Part shown: in pieces, positions 14,732 through 22,962 of the stretch
Layout of the letters: each line of letters begins with the position of its first letter
How positions within the stretch are numbered: the first letter of the stretch is position 1
Assembly (NCBI GenBank): GCA_002309655.1
Contig: DBXM01000018.1
Span: 1-28,194, forward strand
Reading direction: 5' to 3'
DNA: 28,194 nucleotides
Origin: Mageeibacillus sp. UBA1212
GTDB taxonomy: Bacteria; Bacillota; Clostridia; UBA1212
Made by a program: the position numbers and the translations under genes
The notes under the pieces: generated by a model
Seen by the model: the letters and a program-made list of their open reading frames with translations, nothing else
The model's database searches: none
Told to the model about the DNA's origin: nothing

Positions 14732-15739
14732 TTAAAGCAGCGGAACGCCTTTTGCGGCGCAGACCGCCACCGTCTCGTCGTCCCATATGCTCGACTGGAC
14801 CTCGCCGATGTGCGCGCAGCCCAGCATCAGCATGCAGAGGCGCGACTGGCCGATTCCGCCTCCGATCGTGAGCGGGAGCTCGCCGTTAAGGAGCATTTTG
14901 TGGAAGGGAAGCTCGCGCCTGTTGTCGCAGCCAGCGAGTGTCAGCTGCCTGTCGAGGGATTCGGGGTCGACGCGGATTCCCATCGAGGATATCTCCACGG
15001 AACGGTCCAGCGTGTCGCTCCACAGGAAAATGTCGCAGTTGAGGTCCCAGTCGTCGTAGTCCGGGGCGCGGCCGTCGTGGGGCGTTCCCGAGCGGAGCTT
15101 GCCGCCGATCTGCATGATGCAGGAGGTGGGGTGTTCCTTCGTGAAGACGTCTTCGCGCTGGCGGGGCGTGAGCGCGGGGTAGCGGTCCTCGAGTTCCTGG
15201 GACGTGATGAAGGCGACGTCGCGCGAGAATGAAGTGCGGAGCTGCGGGTAGTGAACCTTCAGCGTGTCGGCAGTGTCGCAGACCGCGCCGACGCACGCGC
15301 GCACGATGAGCTTCAGGAAGTCGAGGTTGCGGTTTTCGCGGGTGATGATCTTTTCCCAGTCCCACTGGTCGACGTATATCGAGTGGATGTTGTCCGGCTC
15401 CTCGTCGCGGCGGATCGCGTTCATGTCGGTGTAGAGACCGTTGCCGACGCTGAAATTGTAGCGCTTGAGGGCGAGGCGCTTCCACTTCGCGAGGGAGTGG
15501 ACGACCTGGGCCTCGGTGCCGATGGCGGGAATGTCGAAAGAGACAGGCCGCTCGTAGCCGTTCAGGTTGTCGTTGAGACCGGAAGATTCGGTGACGAAAA
15601 GCGGCGCGGAGACGCGTTTTAAGTTGAGCGCCGCGGCAAAATTGTCCTGAAAGGTCCTTTTTATAAAGGCGATCGCGCGCTGGGTGTCGTAGGCGTCGAG
15701 AGACGGTTTGTAGTTTTCGGGAATGTAAGTCTTGCTCAT
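14732..15739 (-). CDS. asnA: Aspartate-ammonia ligase (AsnA-type asparagine synthetase)
   Basis: 335 residues, close to the usual 330. AsnA makes asparagine from aspartate, ammonia and ATP and has a class II aminoacyl-tRNA-synthetase-like fold. Characteristic strings run through the whole length: LNLKRVSAPLFV near the N-terminus, GLNDNLNGYERPVSFD, AQVVHSLAKWKR, the NGLYTDMNAIRRDE segment, HSIYVDQWDWEK, EISSMGIRVD and the C-terminal LTIGGGIGQSRLCMLMLG. The ATG at 15739 is preceded by CGGAG on the minus strand, and a good promoter lies upstream. It is monocistronic and divergent from the secreted-protein gene at 16043. Nothing in it looks broken. Confidence 0.97.
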   Translation of the reverse strand: MSKTYIPENYKPSLDAYDTQRAIAFIKRTFQDNFAAALNLKRVSAPLFVTESSGLNDNLNGYERPVSFDIPAIGTEAQVVHSLAKWKRLALKRYNFSVGNGLYTDMNAIRRDEEPDNIHSIYVDQWDWEKIITRENRNLDFLKLIVRACVGAVCDTADTLKVHYPQLRTSFSRDVAFITSQELEDRYPALTPRQREDVFTKEHPTSCIMQIGGKLRSGTPHDGRAPDYDDWDLNCDIFLWSDTLDRSVEISSMGIRVDPESLDRQLTLAGCDNRRELPFHKMLLNGELPLTIGGGIGQSRLCMLMLGCAHIGEVQSSIWDDETVAVCAAKGVPLL

Positions 15740-15832
15740 TTTCGTACTCCGGAATGATTAATTCGCGGCCTGACTGCTGCGGCAGGGCGTTTCAGCCCCG
15801 GTGCGCTTAAGGCGGGCTGTTTTCGACTTAAC

Positions 15833-15861
15833 AAGTGTAGCAAACTTTGGTACTAAAATCA
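15833..15861 (-). promoter_or_regulatory. Promoter of asnA
   Basis: Minus strand: TTGATT (15861-15856), a 17-nt spacer, TACACT (15838-15833). It is divergent from the promoter at 15935-15963. The roughly 85-nt leader to the ATG is GC-rich with short complementary blocks but no recognised riboswitch. Confidence 0.75.
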
Positions 15862-15934
15862 ATTTGTTTTTGGGGAGCGGTGACCGGGAAGTGACCGGGA
15901 AGGAGATGTGTGAGATGCGCTGAGGCGAAAAAAC

Positions 15935-15963
15935 TTGACAAAGGCGGGGGGATATTGTAAACT
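15935..15963 (+). promoter_or_regulatory. Strong promoter of the secreted anchored-protein gene
   Basis: A perfect TTGACA (15935-15940), a 17-nt spacer, TAAACT (15958-15963). AGAGGAG (16031-16037) is the ribosome binding site for the ATG at 16043. The divergent asnA promoter is 73 nt away. No gene lies in 15740-16042. Confidence 0.85.
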
Positions 15964-16042
15964 GAATATGATTTTCGATTTGATCCGCGGAGGAGCGCTT
16001 AAGCCCCGCGCGGGAAGTATATTTTTGAAAAGAGGAGTTAAT

Positions 16043-17398
16043 ATGAAGAGAGTATTGGCTTTAGTAATCACGCTGCTTATGGTCGCGTCCTTAATGCCTT
16101 TTGCGGCGTCTGCCGAAGAAATCGCGGACGTTGACGGATATGAAGGAAAAGCGTATGTCATTTTCGACAACGTGTGCGCGAATGAAGAGGCAAATCTTTT
16201 GAGCCCGCTCGGTGGCGCAACCGCTTGGATAGTCGAACGCGACGGCGTTATCGAGGACACCGAAAGCGCTTACCAGTCGATCTTCTTTACCGGCTGGGTC
16301 GCGTTTGACCAGGAGATCAAGGGCTTCGGATACAGAATCGACGGCGGCGAGATCGTTTTTAACGACGAGTTCACGCGCAATGCGGAAGAGGCGGTCGTGG
16401 AGGCCGCGGCGACCGTTCCCTGCGACTATGCTTCGAGATACGTTATCGGAATTCCGACAGCGGGTCTTAAAGGAAATCACACGCTGAACACCTTTGTGAA
16501 GCTCGCGGACGGCAGCGTGTATATGATCGTTCGCCAGGGACAGGAAGTCGGCGCAATTTATAAGGGACCCGAGGATCCCGACGCGACCGCCACCCCGGCT
16601 CCCGAAGCGACCCCCGAAACAGGCGAGTCCGAAAACGCGCCCGGAGTGTGGCTGACGTTCGACGAGGAGGAGAAATATCCCGACCTTTTCAACAACGGCC
16701 ACGGAATGTCCGCGGACGAGTACGATGAGGAGAAGAAGTGCCAGCTGATTCTGGTCGACGCGGGCGGTGACCCGTACATTGCGCTCAACATCGGCGGCGC
16801 GATTCTGGATTATTTCGAGGACGGTGTGGACTGCGACGAGTACAAGGTGCTCCAGCTCGGCGTCAAGGTCAACCCCAAAGCGGGCAACAGCGGCCAGATC
16901 TACTACACCAACGAGAACGAGGGCAACTTCAACGAAGGCATGGCCGTGGCGATCAACTACAAGCAGACCGAGGAATTCCAGGCGCTGACGGTCAACTTCA
17001 CCAGAACCAAGAAGTGGTCCGGTCTTCTCGGACAGATCAGATACGACGCTTTCGGCGAGGCCACCGACGAGTCGGATATAGAGCTCTACTACGTGGCGTT
17101 CTTCAAGACGAAGGATCAGGCGGACGCGTTCGCGAAAGAGTTTGCCGAGAAGGGCTACGACGCGTTCCCGGTGATTGCGACGCCTACCCCGAAGCCGACC
17201 AACACGCCTTCCCCCACGCCCACGTCCACTCCCGAAGAGACTGACGAGCCCGAAGCGACTACCGCTCCGACCGTTACCGAGGCGCCGAAGGACAATGACA
17301 AACCGAAGAAGGGCTGCGGAAGCTCCGTTGTTTGCGGCGGCGTTCTCGTCTGCCTGCTCGGTGCCGCAGTCGCGGTTTTCGGAAAGAAGCGTTACTGA
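16043..17398 (+). CDS. Secreted two-domain protein with C-terminal GCGSS/TM anchor
   Basis: 451 residues, unknown function. The signal peptide is 1-24 (LMPFAASA). A first domain (about 25-170) has no recognised motif. A short TPAPEATPE linker leads to a second beta-rich domain (about 197-385, APGVWLTFDEEE ... ELYYVAFFKTKDQADAF) that resembles jelly-roll modules of clostridial carbohydrate-associated proteins. A TPTPKPTNTPSPTPTSTP linker then leads to KKGCGSSVVCGG, a hydrophobic stretch and FGKKRY. That end has the hydrophobic-plus-basic form of a wall-sorting or membrane anchor but no LPXTG. A longer frame opens at 15935, but the ATG at 16043 with its ribosome binding site and signal peptide is clearly right. 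It precedes a GH-like lipoprotein gene on the same strand; cotranscription is possible. Confidence 0.85.
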   Translation: MKRVLALVITLLMVASLMPFAASAEEIADVDGYEGKAYVIFDNVCANEEANLLSPLGGATAWIVERDGVIEDTESAYQSIFFTGWVAFDQEIKGFGYRIDGGEIVFNDEFTRNAEEAVVEAAATVPCDYASRYVIGIPTAGLKGNHTLNTFVKLADGSVYMIVRQGQEVGAIYKGPEDPDATATPAPEATPETGESENAPGVWLTFDEEEKYPDLFNNGHGMSADEYDEEKKCQLILVDAGGDPYIALNIGGAILDYFEDGVDCDEYKVLQLGVKVNPKAGNSGQIYYTNENEGNFNEGMAVAINYKQTEEFQALTVNFTRTKKWSGLLGQIRYDAFGEATDESDIELYYVAFFKTKDQADAFAKEFAEKGYDAFPVIATPTPKPTNTPSPTPTSTPEETDEPEATTAPTVTEAPKDNDKPKKGCGSSVVCGGVLVCLLGAAVAVFGKKRY

Positions 17399-17402
17399 TA
17401 AA

Positions 17403-17519
17403 GGCGGTTCTTACCACGGCGGCTTTTGTAACGCCGGTTCTTGTAACCGCGTTGCATGTAACAGCGCTTTAATAACGGCAAGACCGTTTCCGGTCACCGC
17501 AAGACCGTTTCCGGCCGTT
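17403..17519 (+). repeat. Two sets of short tandem repeats in an intergenic spacer
   Basis: Set A: five degenerate units of 14-15 nt (17403-17417, 17418-17432, 17433-17447, 17448-17462, 17463-17476), consensus near GGCGGTTCTTGTAAC. Set B: two 21-nt units (17478-17498, 17499-17519) sharing GCAAGACCGTTTCCGG. They fill most of the 152-nt gap between two exported-protein genes. No promoter or terminator is obvious there; TAAGGAG before the ATG at 17551 is the ribosome binding site. Confidence 0.8.
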
Positions 17520-17550
17520 AACCACCACGGCAAATAAGGAGTTTTAATAA

Positions 17551-19440
17551 ATGAAAATTAAATTGATTGCGATACTGACAGCCGCGCTGATGATCTGCTC
17601 CGTTTTCGCGGGCTGCGTCGGCCCGAACAACCCGGCAAAGCCGACCGAAGTGCCCGCAAACGCGAAGTATTCCGGAACGTTTTCCGATTTGAACGGATCG
17701 TTCGGCGGCGTGGACGCGCTCGGAAGGGAGCTTTCGCTTGACGGACAGGTCCCCGAGCCGCGCGACAGGAAAGTGGGCATTTTCTACTTCCTCTGGCACG
17801 GACAGCACGGAACGAACGGCCCGTACAACATTTACGAGATCGTGAAGAATACGCCAAACGCCACGAAATCCAGCAAAAACTGGAAAAAGGCCGGCGGCGG
17901 AAACGACGGCGATTTCCACTACTGGAGCGAGCCGATGTTCGGCTACTACCTGGCGACCGACCAGTGGGTGCAGCGCAAGCACCTGCAGATGCTTGTCGAC
18001 GCGGGAATCGACTTCATGGTGTTCGACACGACGAACCAGTACACGTACGTGACGCCTCTCAAGAAGCTTCTGGCGATCTGGGAGGAGTACTACGAACAGG
18101 GCATCAAGGTGCCGAAGCTCGCGTTCTACACGAACACAAAGTCCGGCAAGACGATGAACAGCATCTACAAGGACATCTACAACAGCAAGTCGATGAAGAG
18201 CAAGTACCCGCACCTCGACGACATGTGGTTCTACTACGATGGCAAGCCGCTCATTATCGGCGACTCGAACGACCCGGAACTCTCAGCCGAAGCAAAGGAC
18301 TTCTTCCGCATCAAGGCAAACGTGTGGCCGAACGCGGGCAGAACCGACGACGGCTTCCCGTGGATGGAATTCGGCAGGCTCCTGAGCGACGACGCGGTCT
18401 ACGGACTTGACGGACGCAAGGAGGTCGTAAACGTATCGATCGCACAGCACAGCGACACCGTTATGATGAGCTTCACCGAATTCTACGGCGGAAACGACCG
18501 CACGAGAAGCTGGCACGACGGCGCGAACGACACGTCCGAAAACGCGATGGCATACGGCTACAACGTCGGCGAACAGTGGGATTGGGCCATCGGAGTCGAT
18601 CCGGAAATGGTCTTCTTCACGGGCTGGAACGAGTGGATCGCTCAGAAACTGAGTCGCGAAAGCAATGAGCCGGACTTGATCAAGTTCTGCGACTGCTGCG
18701 CTCCCAACACGAGCCGCGACGCGGAGCCTGTCAACGGTCTCTACGGCGACAACTACTACATGCAGCTCATCGACTGCATCCGCCGCTACAAGGGCACTGT
18801 CGCGAGAGTCAACGTCGGCGGCGACAACACGATCGACGTGAACGGCAGCTTCGACCAGTGGAACAACGCGGCAATCACCGCGAAGTACACGGACTACCTT
18901 GGCGACACAGCCGACAGAAGCTCCAAGGGCTACGGAAAGCTCGTTTACAAGGACGAGACGGGCCGCAACGACTTCGTATCCCTCAAGGCCGCAAAAGACG
19001 CTCAGAACCTCTATTTCTACGCTGAGACGGCAGAGGACATCACTCCCGCAACCGACGACAACTGGATGACGCTCTTCATCAGAAGCGGCCGCGATGACAC
19101 CGCGCGCTGGGAGAACGGCTTCGACTTCGCGGTCAACCTCGAAAAGCCCAACGGCAGCGAGGCGGTCATCTCGAAGTACAACGCCGACGGCACCTGGACC
19201 AAGGTCGGCACCGGCACGATCAAGGTCGAAGGCAAAAAGCTCATGCTCTCCGTCTCTCGCGAGACGCTCGGTATTGCCGACGCGGAAATGCCTCTCAACG
19301 TCCAGTTCAAGTGGGCCGACAACTACCAGCGGAACGAGGACGGCTCGCTCGACGTCTACTCCTTCTACAAGAACGGAGACGCGGCGCCTATAGGCCGTGA
19401 GACCTACGTCTTCTCGGAGAAGATCTTTTCCGGGAAATAA
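17551..19440 (+). CDS. GH71/GH99-like glycosidase-type lipoprotein with C-terminal CBM9-like domain
   Basis: 629 residues. The lipoprotein signal ends in VFAGC (Cys22). The central domain (about 70-415) has the layout of GH71/GH99-like TIM barrels: VGIFYFLWHGQHG, YWSEPMFGYY, RKHLQMLVDAGIDFMVFDTTN (D159), MWFYYDGKPLIIG and FFTGWNEWIA (E361). Asp159 and Glu361 are possible catalytic acids; the assignment rests on motif style, not on a search. The C-terminal domain (about 427-620, NTIDVNGSFDQWNNA ... NWMTLFIRSG ... ENGFDFAVN) resembles a family 9-type carbohydrate-binding module. Expected role: binding and cleaving an external glycan at the cell surface. A distant relative is encoded at 23113-24843. 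A strong hairpin lies 87 nt downstream. Confidence 0.7.
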   Translation: MKIKLIAILTAALMICSVFAGCVGPNNPAKPTEVPANAKYSGTFSDLNGSFGGVDALGRELSLDGQVPEPRDRKVGIFYFLWHGQHGTNGPYNIYEIVKNTPNATKSSKNWKKAGGGNDGDFHYWSEPMFGYYLATDQWVQRKHLQMLVDAGIDFMVFDTTNQYTYVTPLKKLLAIWEEYYEQGIKVPKLAFYTNTKSGKTMNSIYKDIYNSKSMKSKYPHLDDMWFYYDGKPLIIGDSNDPELSAEAKDFFRIKANVWPNAGRTDDGFPWMEFGRLLSDDAVYGLDGRKEVVNVSIAQHSDTVMMSFTEFYGGNDRTRSWHDGANDTSENAMAYGYNVGEQWDWAIGVDPEMVFFTGWNEWIAQKLSRESNEPDLIKFCDCCAPNTSRDAEPVNGLYGDNYYMQLIDCIRRYKGTVARVNVGGDNTIDVNGSFDQWNNAAITAKYTDYLGDTADRSSKGYGKLVYKDETGRNDFVSLKAAKDAQNLYFYAETAEDITPATDDNWMTLFIRSGRDDTARWENGFDFAVNLEKPNGSEAVISKYNADGTWTKVGTGTIKVEGKKLMLSVSRETLGIADAEMPLNVQFKWADNYQRNEDGSLDVYSFYKNGDAAPIGRETYVFSEKIFSGK

Positions 19441-19526
19441 AACAGTGGAGGATAAATTCACGCCGCAGTTCCTGCGGCAGTAAGCGAATAACGTTGCCGT
19501 GAAATCAGGCGGCCTTGAAAATGAAA

Positions 19527-19561
19527 AGAAGCCGTTCGCCCCGACAGGACGAACGGCTTCT
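19527..19561 (-). terminator. Terminator hairpin between convergent genes
   Basis: A 12-bp perfect stem, AGAAGCCGTTCG (19527-19538) with CGAACGGCTTCT (19550-19561), and an 11-nt loop. On the minus strand it is followed by TTTCATTTTC, so it mainly suits the minus-strand DUF6273 operon; it may also stop the plus-strand gene. Confidence 0.75.
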
Positions 19562-19667
19562 CTGCAAAACTATAAGGGCAGTCAATCATTTCCTATTCAT
19601 CTCAGAAGAATCCCCGAAATATAAAGCCGGGCTTAAGCAGTGAAAACTACCCGATTATCCGTTATTA

Positions 19668-19705
19668 CAACCCCTTGAACACCTGCCCCGGTATTCAAGG
19701 GGTTG
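19668..19705. terminator. 12-bp inverted repeat 17 nt past the DUF6273-gene stop
   Basis: CAACCCCTTGAA (19668-19679) and TTCAAGGGGTTG (19694-19705) are perfectly complementary with a 14-nt loop. There is no T-run on either side, so it may be an RNA-stabilising 3' hairpin rather than a terminator. With the hairpin at 19527 it accounts for most of the structure in 19441-19721. Confidence 0.6.
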
Positions 19706-19721
19706 CCGGTGAGATGACCGT

Positions 19722-22286
19722 TCACTGATCGATGTCGATCCACATGACCGGACGGACGCAGTAGCGCCCCCACTCAACGTATTGTCCGCCGTAGGACACC
19801 CAACCGCCGGTTTCGATGGCTGAAGCGTGTTTGAGGTTCGTGCCAGGAGTCCTCAGCCAGTAGTTTGCCCAGTAACCGGCGCCTTTTGACATGGTGTATG
19901 CTGTCGAAACACAGGCAAGCTCCGAGTCGCTACGGAAATATCTGAGGGCTTCTTCTATGCTGAGCAGGTAGACCCTGTCGTTTGTCGGATTTCCGGGAGA
20001 AGTGCTTTCACCCGGGTTTCTGTCGGCGCGGACGGCGGTCACATTGATTCTTTCCTGCTCCTCTTCGCTGAACGCACTGTCGATGAATTCACTGTTCAGC
20101 CATGCCCGCAGGGAACAGGTCTCCCACGTGACGTTTTCGGACAGCTCGTTGTACGGCTTCGCGTCAAGGGCGTACAGACTCATGACCATGGCCTTCCCGT
20201 CGTGAACGTCGAGAACCACCCATTCGATGTCCTCTTTTCCGTTCGACTCGTCGTTATCCTGCTCGTATTTGCCGAAGGTTATGCGGTCGCCGGGGTTGAC
20301 GGGCGAAGGCTCGTCGGCCGGAACCGGTTCGGCAGTGATTTCGGGGTTGGAAGGGTCGAGGTAAACCCACACCACGGGCCGTACAGTGATTGTTGTCCAA
20401 TTGACGTCGGTTCCGTAGGTGTCCAGTTCGCCGATGATGTTGACAATTGCGGCGATTCGGGAATCCGCTCCTGGAGTCCGCAGCCACCACTGGGCGGAGG
20501 CAGACTTGTTCTCTCCGTAGCCCATAGCGTAGTGCGCTCCCTTTGCGATTGCGTATGCGGTAGGCGTACACACCTGCTTCGATTTCGAGCCGAAATACGT
20601 ATTCACTTCGTTTATGCTGAGCAGGAATACTTTGTCTTTGGTGTCAAACCCTGTGTATGTGTCACGGTTGGGATTGGCTTCCGCGGTGACAATTGTCCTG
20701 CTGACAAGCTGCTGCTCGCTTTGATCAAACGCGGCAAGGAAGAATTCACTATTGAGCCAGCTGCGCAGGGTGCATTTTTCCCATGTGACGCGTCTGTATT
20801 CGGTGTTGTAGGGCTGTGTGTCGAGGGCGTATCTGCTTATGAGCAGCGCCTTTCCGTCCCTGACTTCAAGAACCAGCCATTCGATCTCTTCCGCGCCGTT
20901 GCCGGAGTTGTTGTCCTGTTCATATCTGCCGAAGGAGACGATATCGCCGGCTTTGGTGTCGATGGACGGTGCGGGAACAGGCGTGGGCTCGGGGGTGGGG
21001 CCGGGAACCGGCGTTTCGGGAACCGGAGTCGGAGTTGCCGCAGGTCTTTCCGTGCTGACCCAGACGGCGGGACGGACGGATATTTCACTTCCCGGCGAAC
21101 CGTAACCGAAATGATAGAGGGATCCGTCCGCGTAAACGCAGGCCGCGGCTTTGGTACTCGTACCCGGCGAACGGAGCCACCACCAGCATGTAGGCGAGTA
21201 GTCGTCGCTGTAACCCCTGTTGTCAATACCGCCGTGGGCAAGCGCCAGTTCCGTCGGCGTGCACATTCTCTCCTTGTTTGAACCGAACAGAGTTTCCGCT
21301 TCGCTGTAACTGAGAAGAAAAACGTTGTCGACCGTGGCGTTTCCGGGGCTGGCTTCCGAACGGGGATTCGCGCCGGCGGGAACCGTCGAGTGCAGGATCA
21401 CGTCTTTTTCCGAAGAAGTGAACGCCCCGCTGTAGAAGGAGCCGTTCAGCCATTCCCTCAAAGAGCAGCTTTCCCAGGTGACCGGAACATACTCGGTGTT
21501 GTAGGGCAGCGTGTCGAGCGCGTACAAGCTCACGAGCAGGGCTCTGCCGTCCTCAATGACAAGCACGATCCACTCTATTTCCTCGCTGCCGTTGGAAGTG
21601 ACGTTGTCCTGCTCGTATTTCCCGAGAAGGACGTGATCGCCCTTTTTAAGGGTGAAACTGTCCGCGTAAAGGGCTGAAAGATAATGAGTGACGGTCACTT
21701 CGCCTGTCTGGCCGGAAGGCGTCGGTGAAGGCGAAGAGTACGGGGTAGGCGAGGGGGTAGACACGGGCGTCGGTGAAGGAGTCCGTGTCGCGGTAGGTTC
21801 GCCTGCAGAAGAAGGTTCCGGCGTGGGGGTCGGCGTTTCGGCGGCAGGCTGAGTATTAAAAGCAGTCGGTTCCGGCGTCAGATGCTGGCCGGGAGTTTCT
21901 TCGTGAACCGGCGTCGTTGCGGGGCCGGACGTATTTTCTTCGCCGGGAACAGGCGTGGTTTCAGGACCTTCCGTGGGTTCTGCCCCGGTCTCTTCCGGGG
22001 ACCCTGAATCCGATGCCGGAGTGGGGGCGGGCGAAGGGGTGCTTTCGCCGTTATCGGTATTGATAAGCAGCGGATTCTCGTTGCCGGACAGCCCGCCTCC
22101 TTTTTGACCGGAGAACAGCCCGCTCGCAATAAGTGCGACGGAAACCGCCAAAACCAGCAGAACGGAACAGGCAATGACCGCTGTTTTGATAACAGTCTTT
22201 TTCCTGTCGTGTTTTTTCATCGTATTCTCAAATTCCGGGTCGCCGCAGACCCTGGACATGGTCTCTAAGAATTCTTTGCCGTTCAT
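19722..22286 (-). CDS. Single-pass membrane protein with three extracellular DUF6273 domains (putative sensor/anti-sigma-like partner)
   Basis: 854 residues. A 30-residue cytoplasmic N-terminus (MNGKEFLETMSRVCGDPEFE, then basic) is followed by one TM segment (about 32-56) and a long Ser/Thr/Pro/Glu linker (about 80-195). Three homologous domains of about 200 residues follow (213-412, 446-644, 664-853). Each has GDxxxxGxYEQDN, SNG-like EEIEW(I/L/V)VL, alLxSxYALDxxPYN, TWExCxLRxWLN, a VFLLS or VYLLS core, a WWLR(S/T)PG or YWLRTPG motif and a terminal VRPxxW(V/I), which I recognise as DUF6273. Their function is unknown to me. The ATG overlaps the stop of the regulator gene by 4 nt (ATGA), with GGAGGA inside that gene, so the two are translationally coupled. 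The layout parallels RsgI-type anti-sigma factors: short inner domain, one TM, linker, outer sensing modules. That role is inference. Confidence 0.85.
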   Translation of the reverse strand: MNGKEFLETMSRVCGDPEFENTMKKHDRKKTVIKTAVIACSVLLVLAVSVALIASGLFSGQKGGGLSGNENPLLINTDNGESTPSPAPTPASDSGSPEETGAEPTEGPETTPVPGEENTSGPATTPVHEETPGQHLTPEPTAFNTQPAAETPTPTPEPSSAGEPTATRTPSPTPVSTPSPTPYSSPSPTPSGQTGEVTVTHYLSALYADSFTLKKGDHVLLGKYEQDNVTSNGSEEIEWIVLVIEDGRALLVSLYALDTLPYNTEYVPVTWESCSLREWLNGSFYSGAFTSSEKDVILHSTVPAGANPRSEASPGNATVDNVFLLSYSEAETLFGSNKERMCTPTELALAHGGIDNRGYSDDYSPTCWWWLRSPGTSTKAAACVYADGSLYHFGYGSPGSEISVRPAVWVSTERPAATPTPVPETPVPGPTPEPTPVPAPSIDTKAGDIVSFGRYEQDNNSGNGAEEIEWLVLEVRDGKALLISRYALDTQPYNTEYRRVTWEKCTLRSWLNSEFFLAAFDQSEQQLVSRTIVTAEANPNRDTYTGFDTKDKVFLLSINEVNTYFGSKSKQVCTPTAYAIAKGAHYAMGYGENKSASAQWWLRTPGADSRIAAIVNIIGELDTYGTDVNWTTITVRPVVWVYLDPSNPEITAEPVPADEPSPVNPGDRITFGKYEQDNDESNGKEDIEWVVLDVHDGKAMVMSLYALDAKPYNELSENVTWETCSLRAWLNSEFIDSAFSEEEQERINVTAVRADRNPGESTSPGNPTNDRVYLLSIEEALRYFRSDSELACVSTAYTMSKGAGYWANYWLRTPGTNLKHASAIETGGWVSYGGQYVEWGRYCVRPVMWIDIDQ

Positions 22287-22774
22287 TTCTCTGTTCCTCC
22301 GTCAATGAGTCTTTTAAGTTTTTTTCTCAACCTTAAAAGTCTTACCCGTACCGCCGGCTCTTTCATGCCGGTTTCAGCCGCGATCGCCTTATACGTCTTG
22401 GCGTAATAATACCTGCCCGTGAAGATTGCCCTGTCCTTGGGATTAAGCCCGATCAACAGTTTCTTGATTGCCTCCCGGGAATCCTCTTCGCGACCGGAGG
22501 AAGCTTCGTCCCGACCGAATTCTTCGGTCTCTTTCAAAAACTCAGCCAGTTCGCCGGAGGACCGGTATAAATAATCTTCACTGCCGATAATGTCGGACTC
22601 GCTTACGCCAAAAAACTTTGCCAGAAGAACCACGTTCGTATAGTCGGGAACTCTCTTTCCAAGTTCCCACAAAGACACAAGGGACCTCGAGACAAAAATA
22701 CTGTCCGCCAGATCCTCCTGCGTCATACATTTTCCGGTTCTCAGGGCAACCAACTTCTCGCCGATTTCTGTCAT
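22283..22774 (-). CDS. Hybrid transcription regulator: Xre-type HTH plus sigma-70 region-4-like domain
   Basis: 163 residues. Residues about 5-61 form an HTH_3 (Xre/Cro) domain, with MTQEDLADSIFVSRSLVSLWELGKR as the DNA-binding helices and an NVVLLAKFFGVSESDIIG ending. An acidic linker (about 65-100) leads to a second DNA-binding unit (about 103-156), LNPKDRAIFTGRYYYAKTY followed by KAIAAETGMKEPAVRVRLLRLRKKLKRLI, which looks like region 4 of ECF sigma factors. There is no sigma region 2, so it should not melt promoters alone. The ATG at 22774 follows GAGAGGA on the minus strand, and an extended -10 promoter lies upstream. The stop overlaps the membrane-protein start. Possible roles: a -35-binding coactivator, a sigma-like regulator held by the membrane protein, or an autoregulated Xre repressor. 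Confidence 0.85.
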   Translation of the reverse strand: MTEIGEKLVALRTGKCMTQEDLADSIFVSRSLVSLWELGKRVPDYTNVVLLAKFFGVSESDIIGSEDYLYRSSGELAEFLKETEEFGRDEASSGREEDSREAIKKLLIGLNPKDRAIFTGRYYYAKTYKAIAAETGMKEPAVRVRLLRLRKKLKRLIDGGTEK

Positions 22775-22838
22775 GCTTTTTCCTCTCGATTGAAAAGCGG
22801 CCGGCGGAAAACCCGCCTAATACCTCTCTTTTGACATT

Positions 22839-22847
22839 ATTATACCA
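22839..22847 (-). promoter_or_regulatory. Extended -10 promoter of the regulator/DUF6273 operon
   Basis: Minus strand TGGTATAAT (22847-22839), an extended -10 with perfect TATAAT. No good -35 hexamer lies at the right distance, which may indicate an activator-dependent or extended -10 promoter. Confidence 0.7.
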
Positions 22848-22962
22848 GATCAGGAACGGTATTTTTGCTACAAAACGTTACACTCATTAAGGGGAACGGC
22901 GCGGAAAGAAACAATGAATTCTCCTGCCTGTGAGCGGAGAGCCCGTCCCGCGTTTATATTAT

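Noticed and set aside
18283..19461. 392-codon minus-strand ORF
   Set aside because: Shadow of the plus-strand GH-like lipoprotein gene; no domain or ribosome binding site.
20202..21281. 359-codon plus-strand ORF
   Set aside because: Antisense to the DUF6273 repeats. Its internal similarity only mirrors the repeated sense domains.
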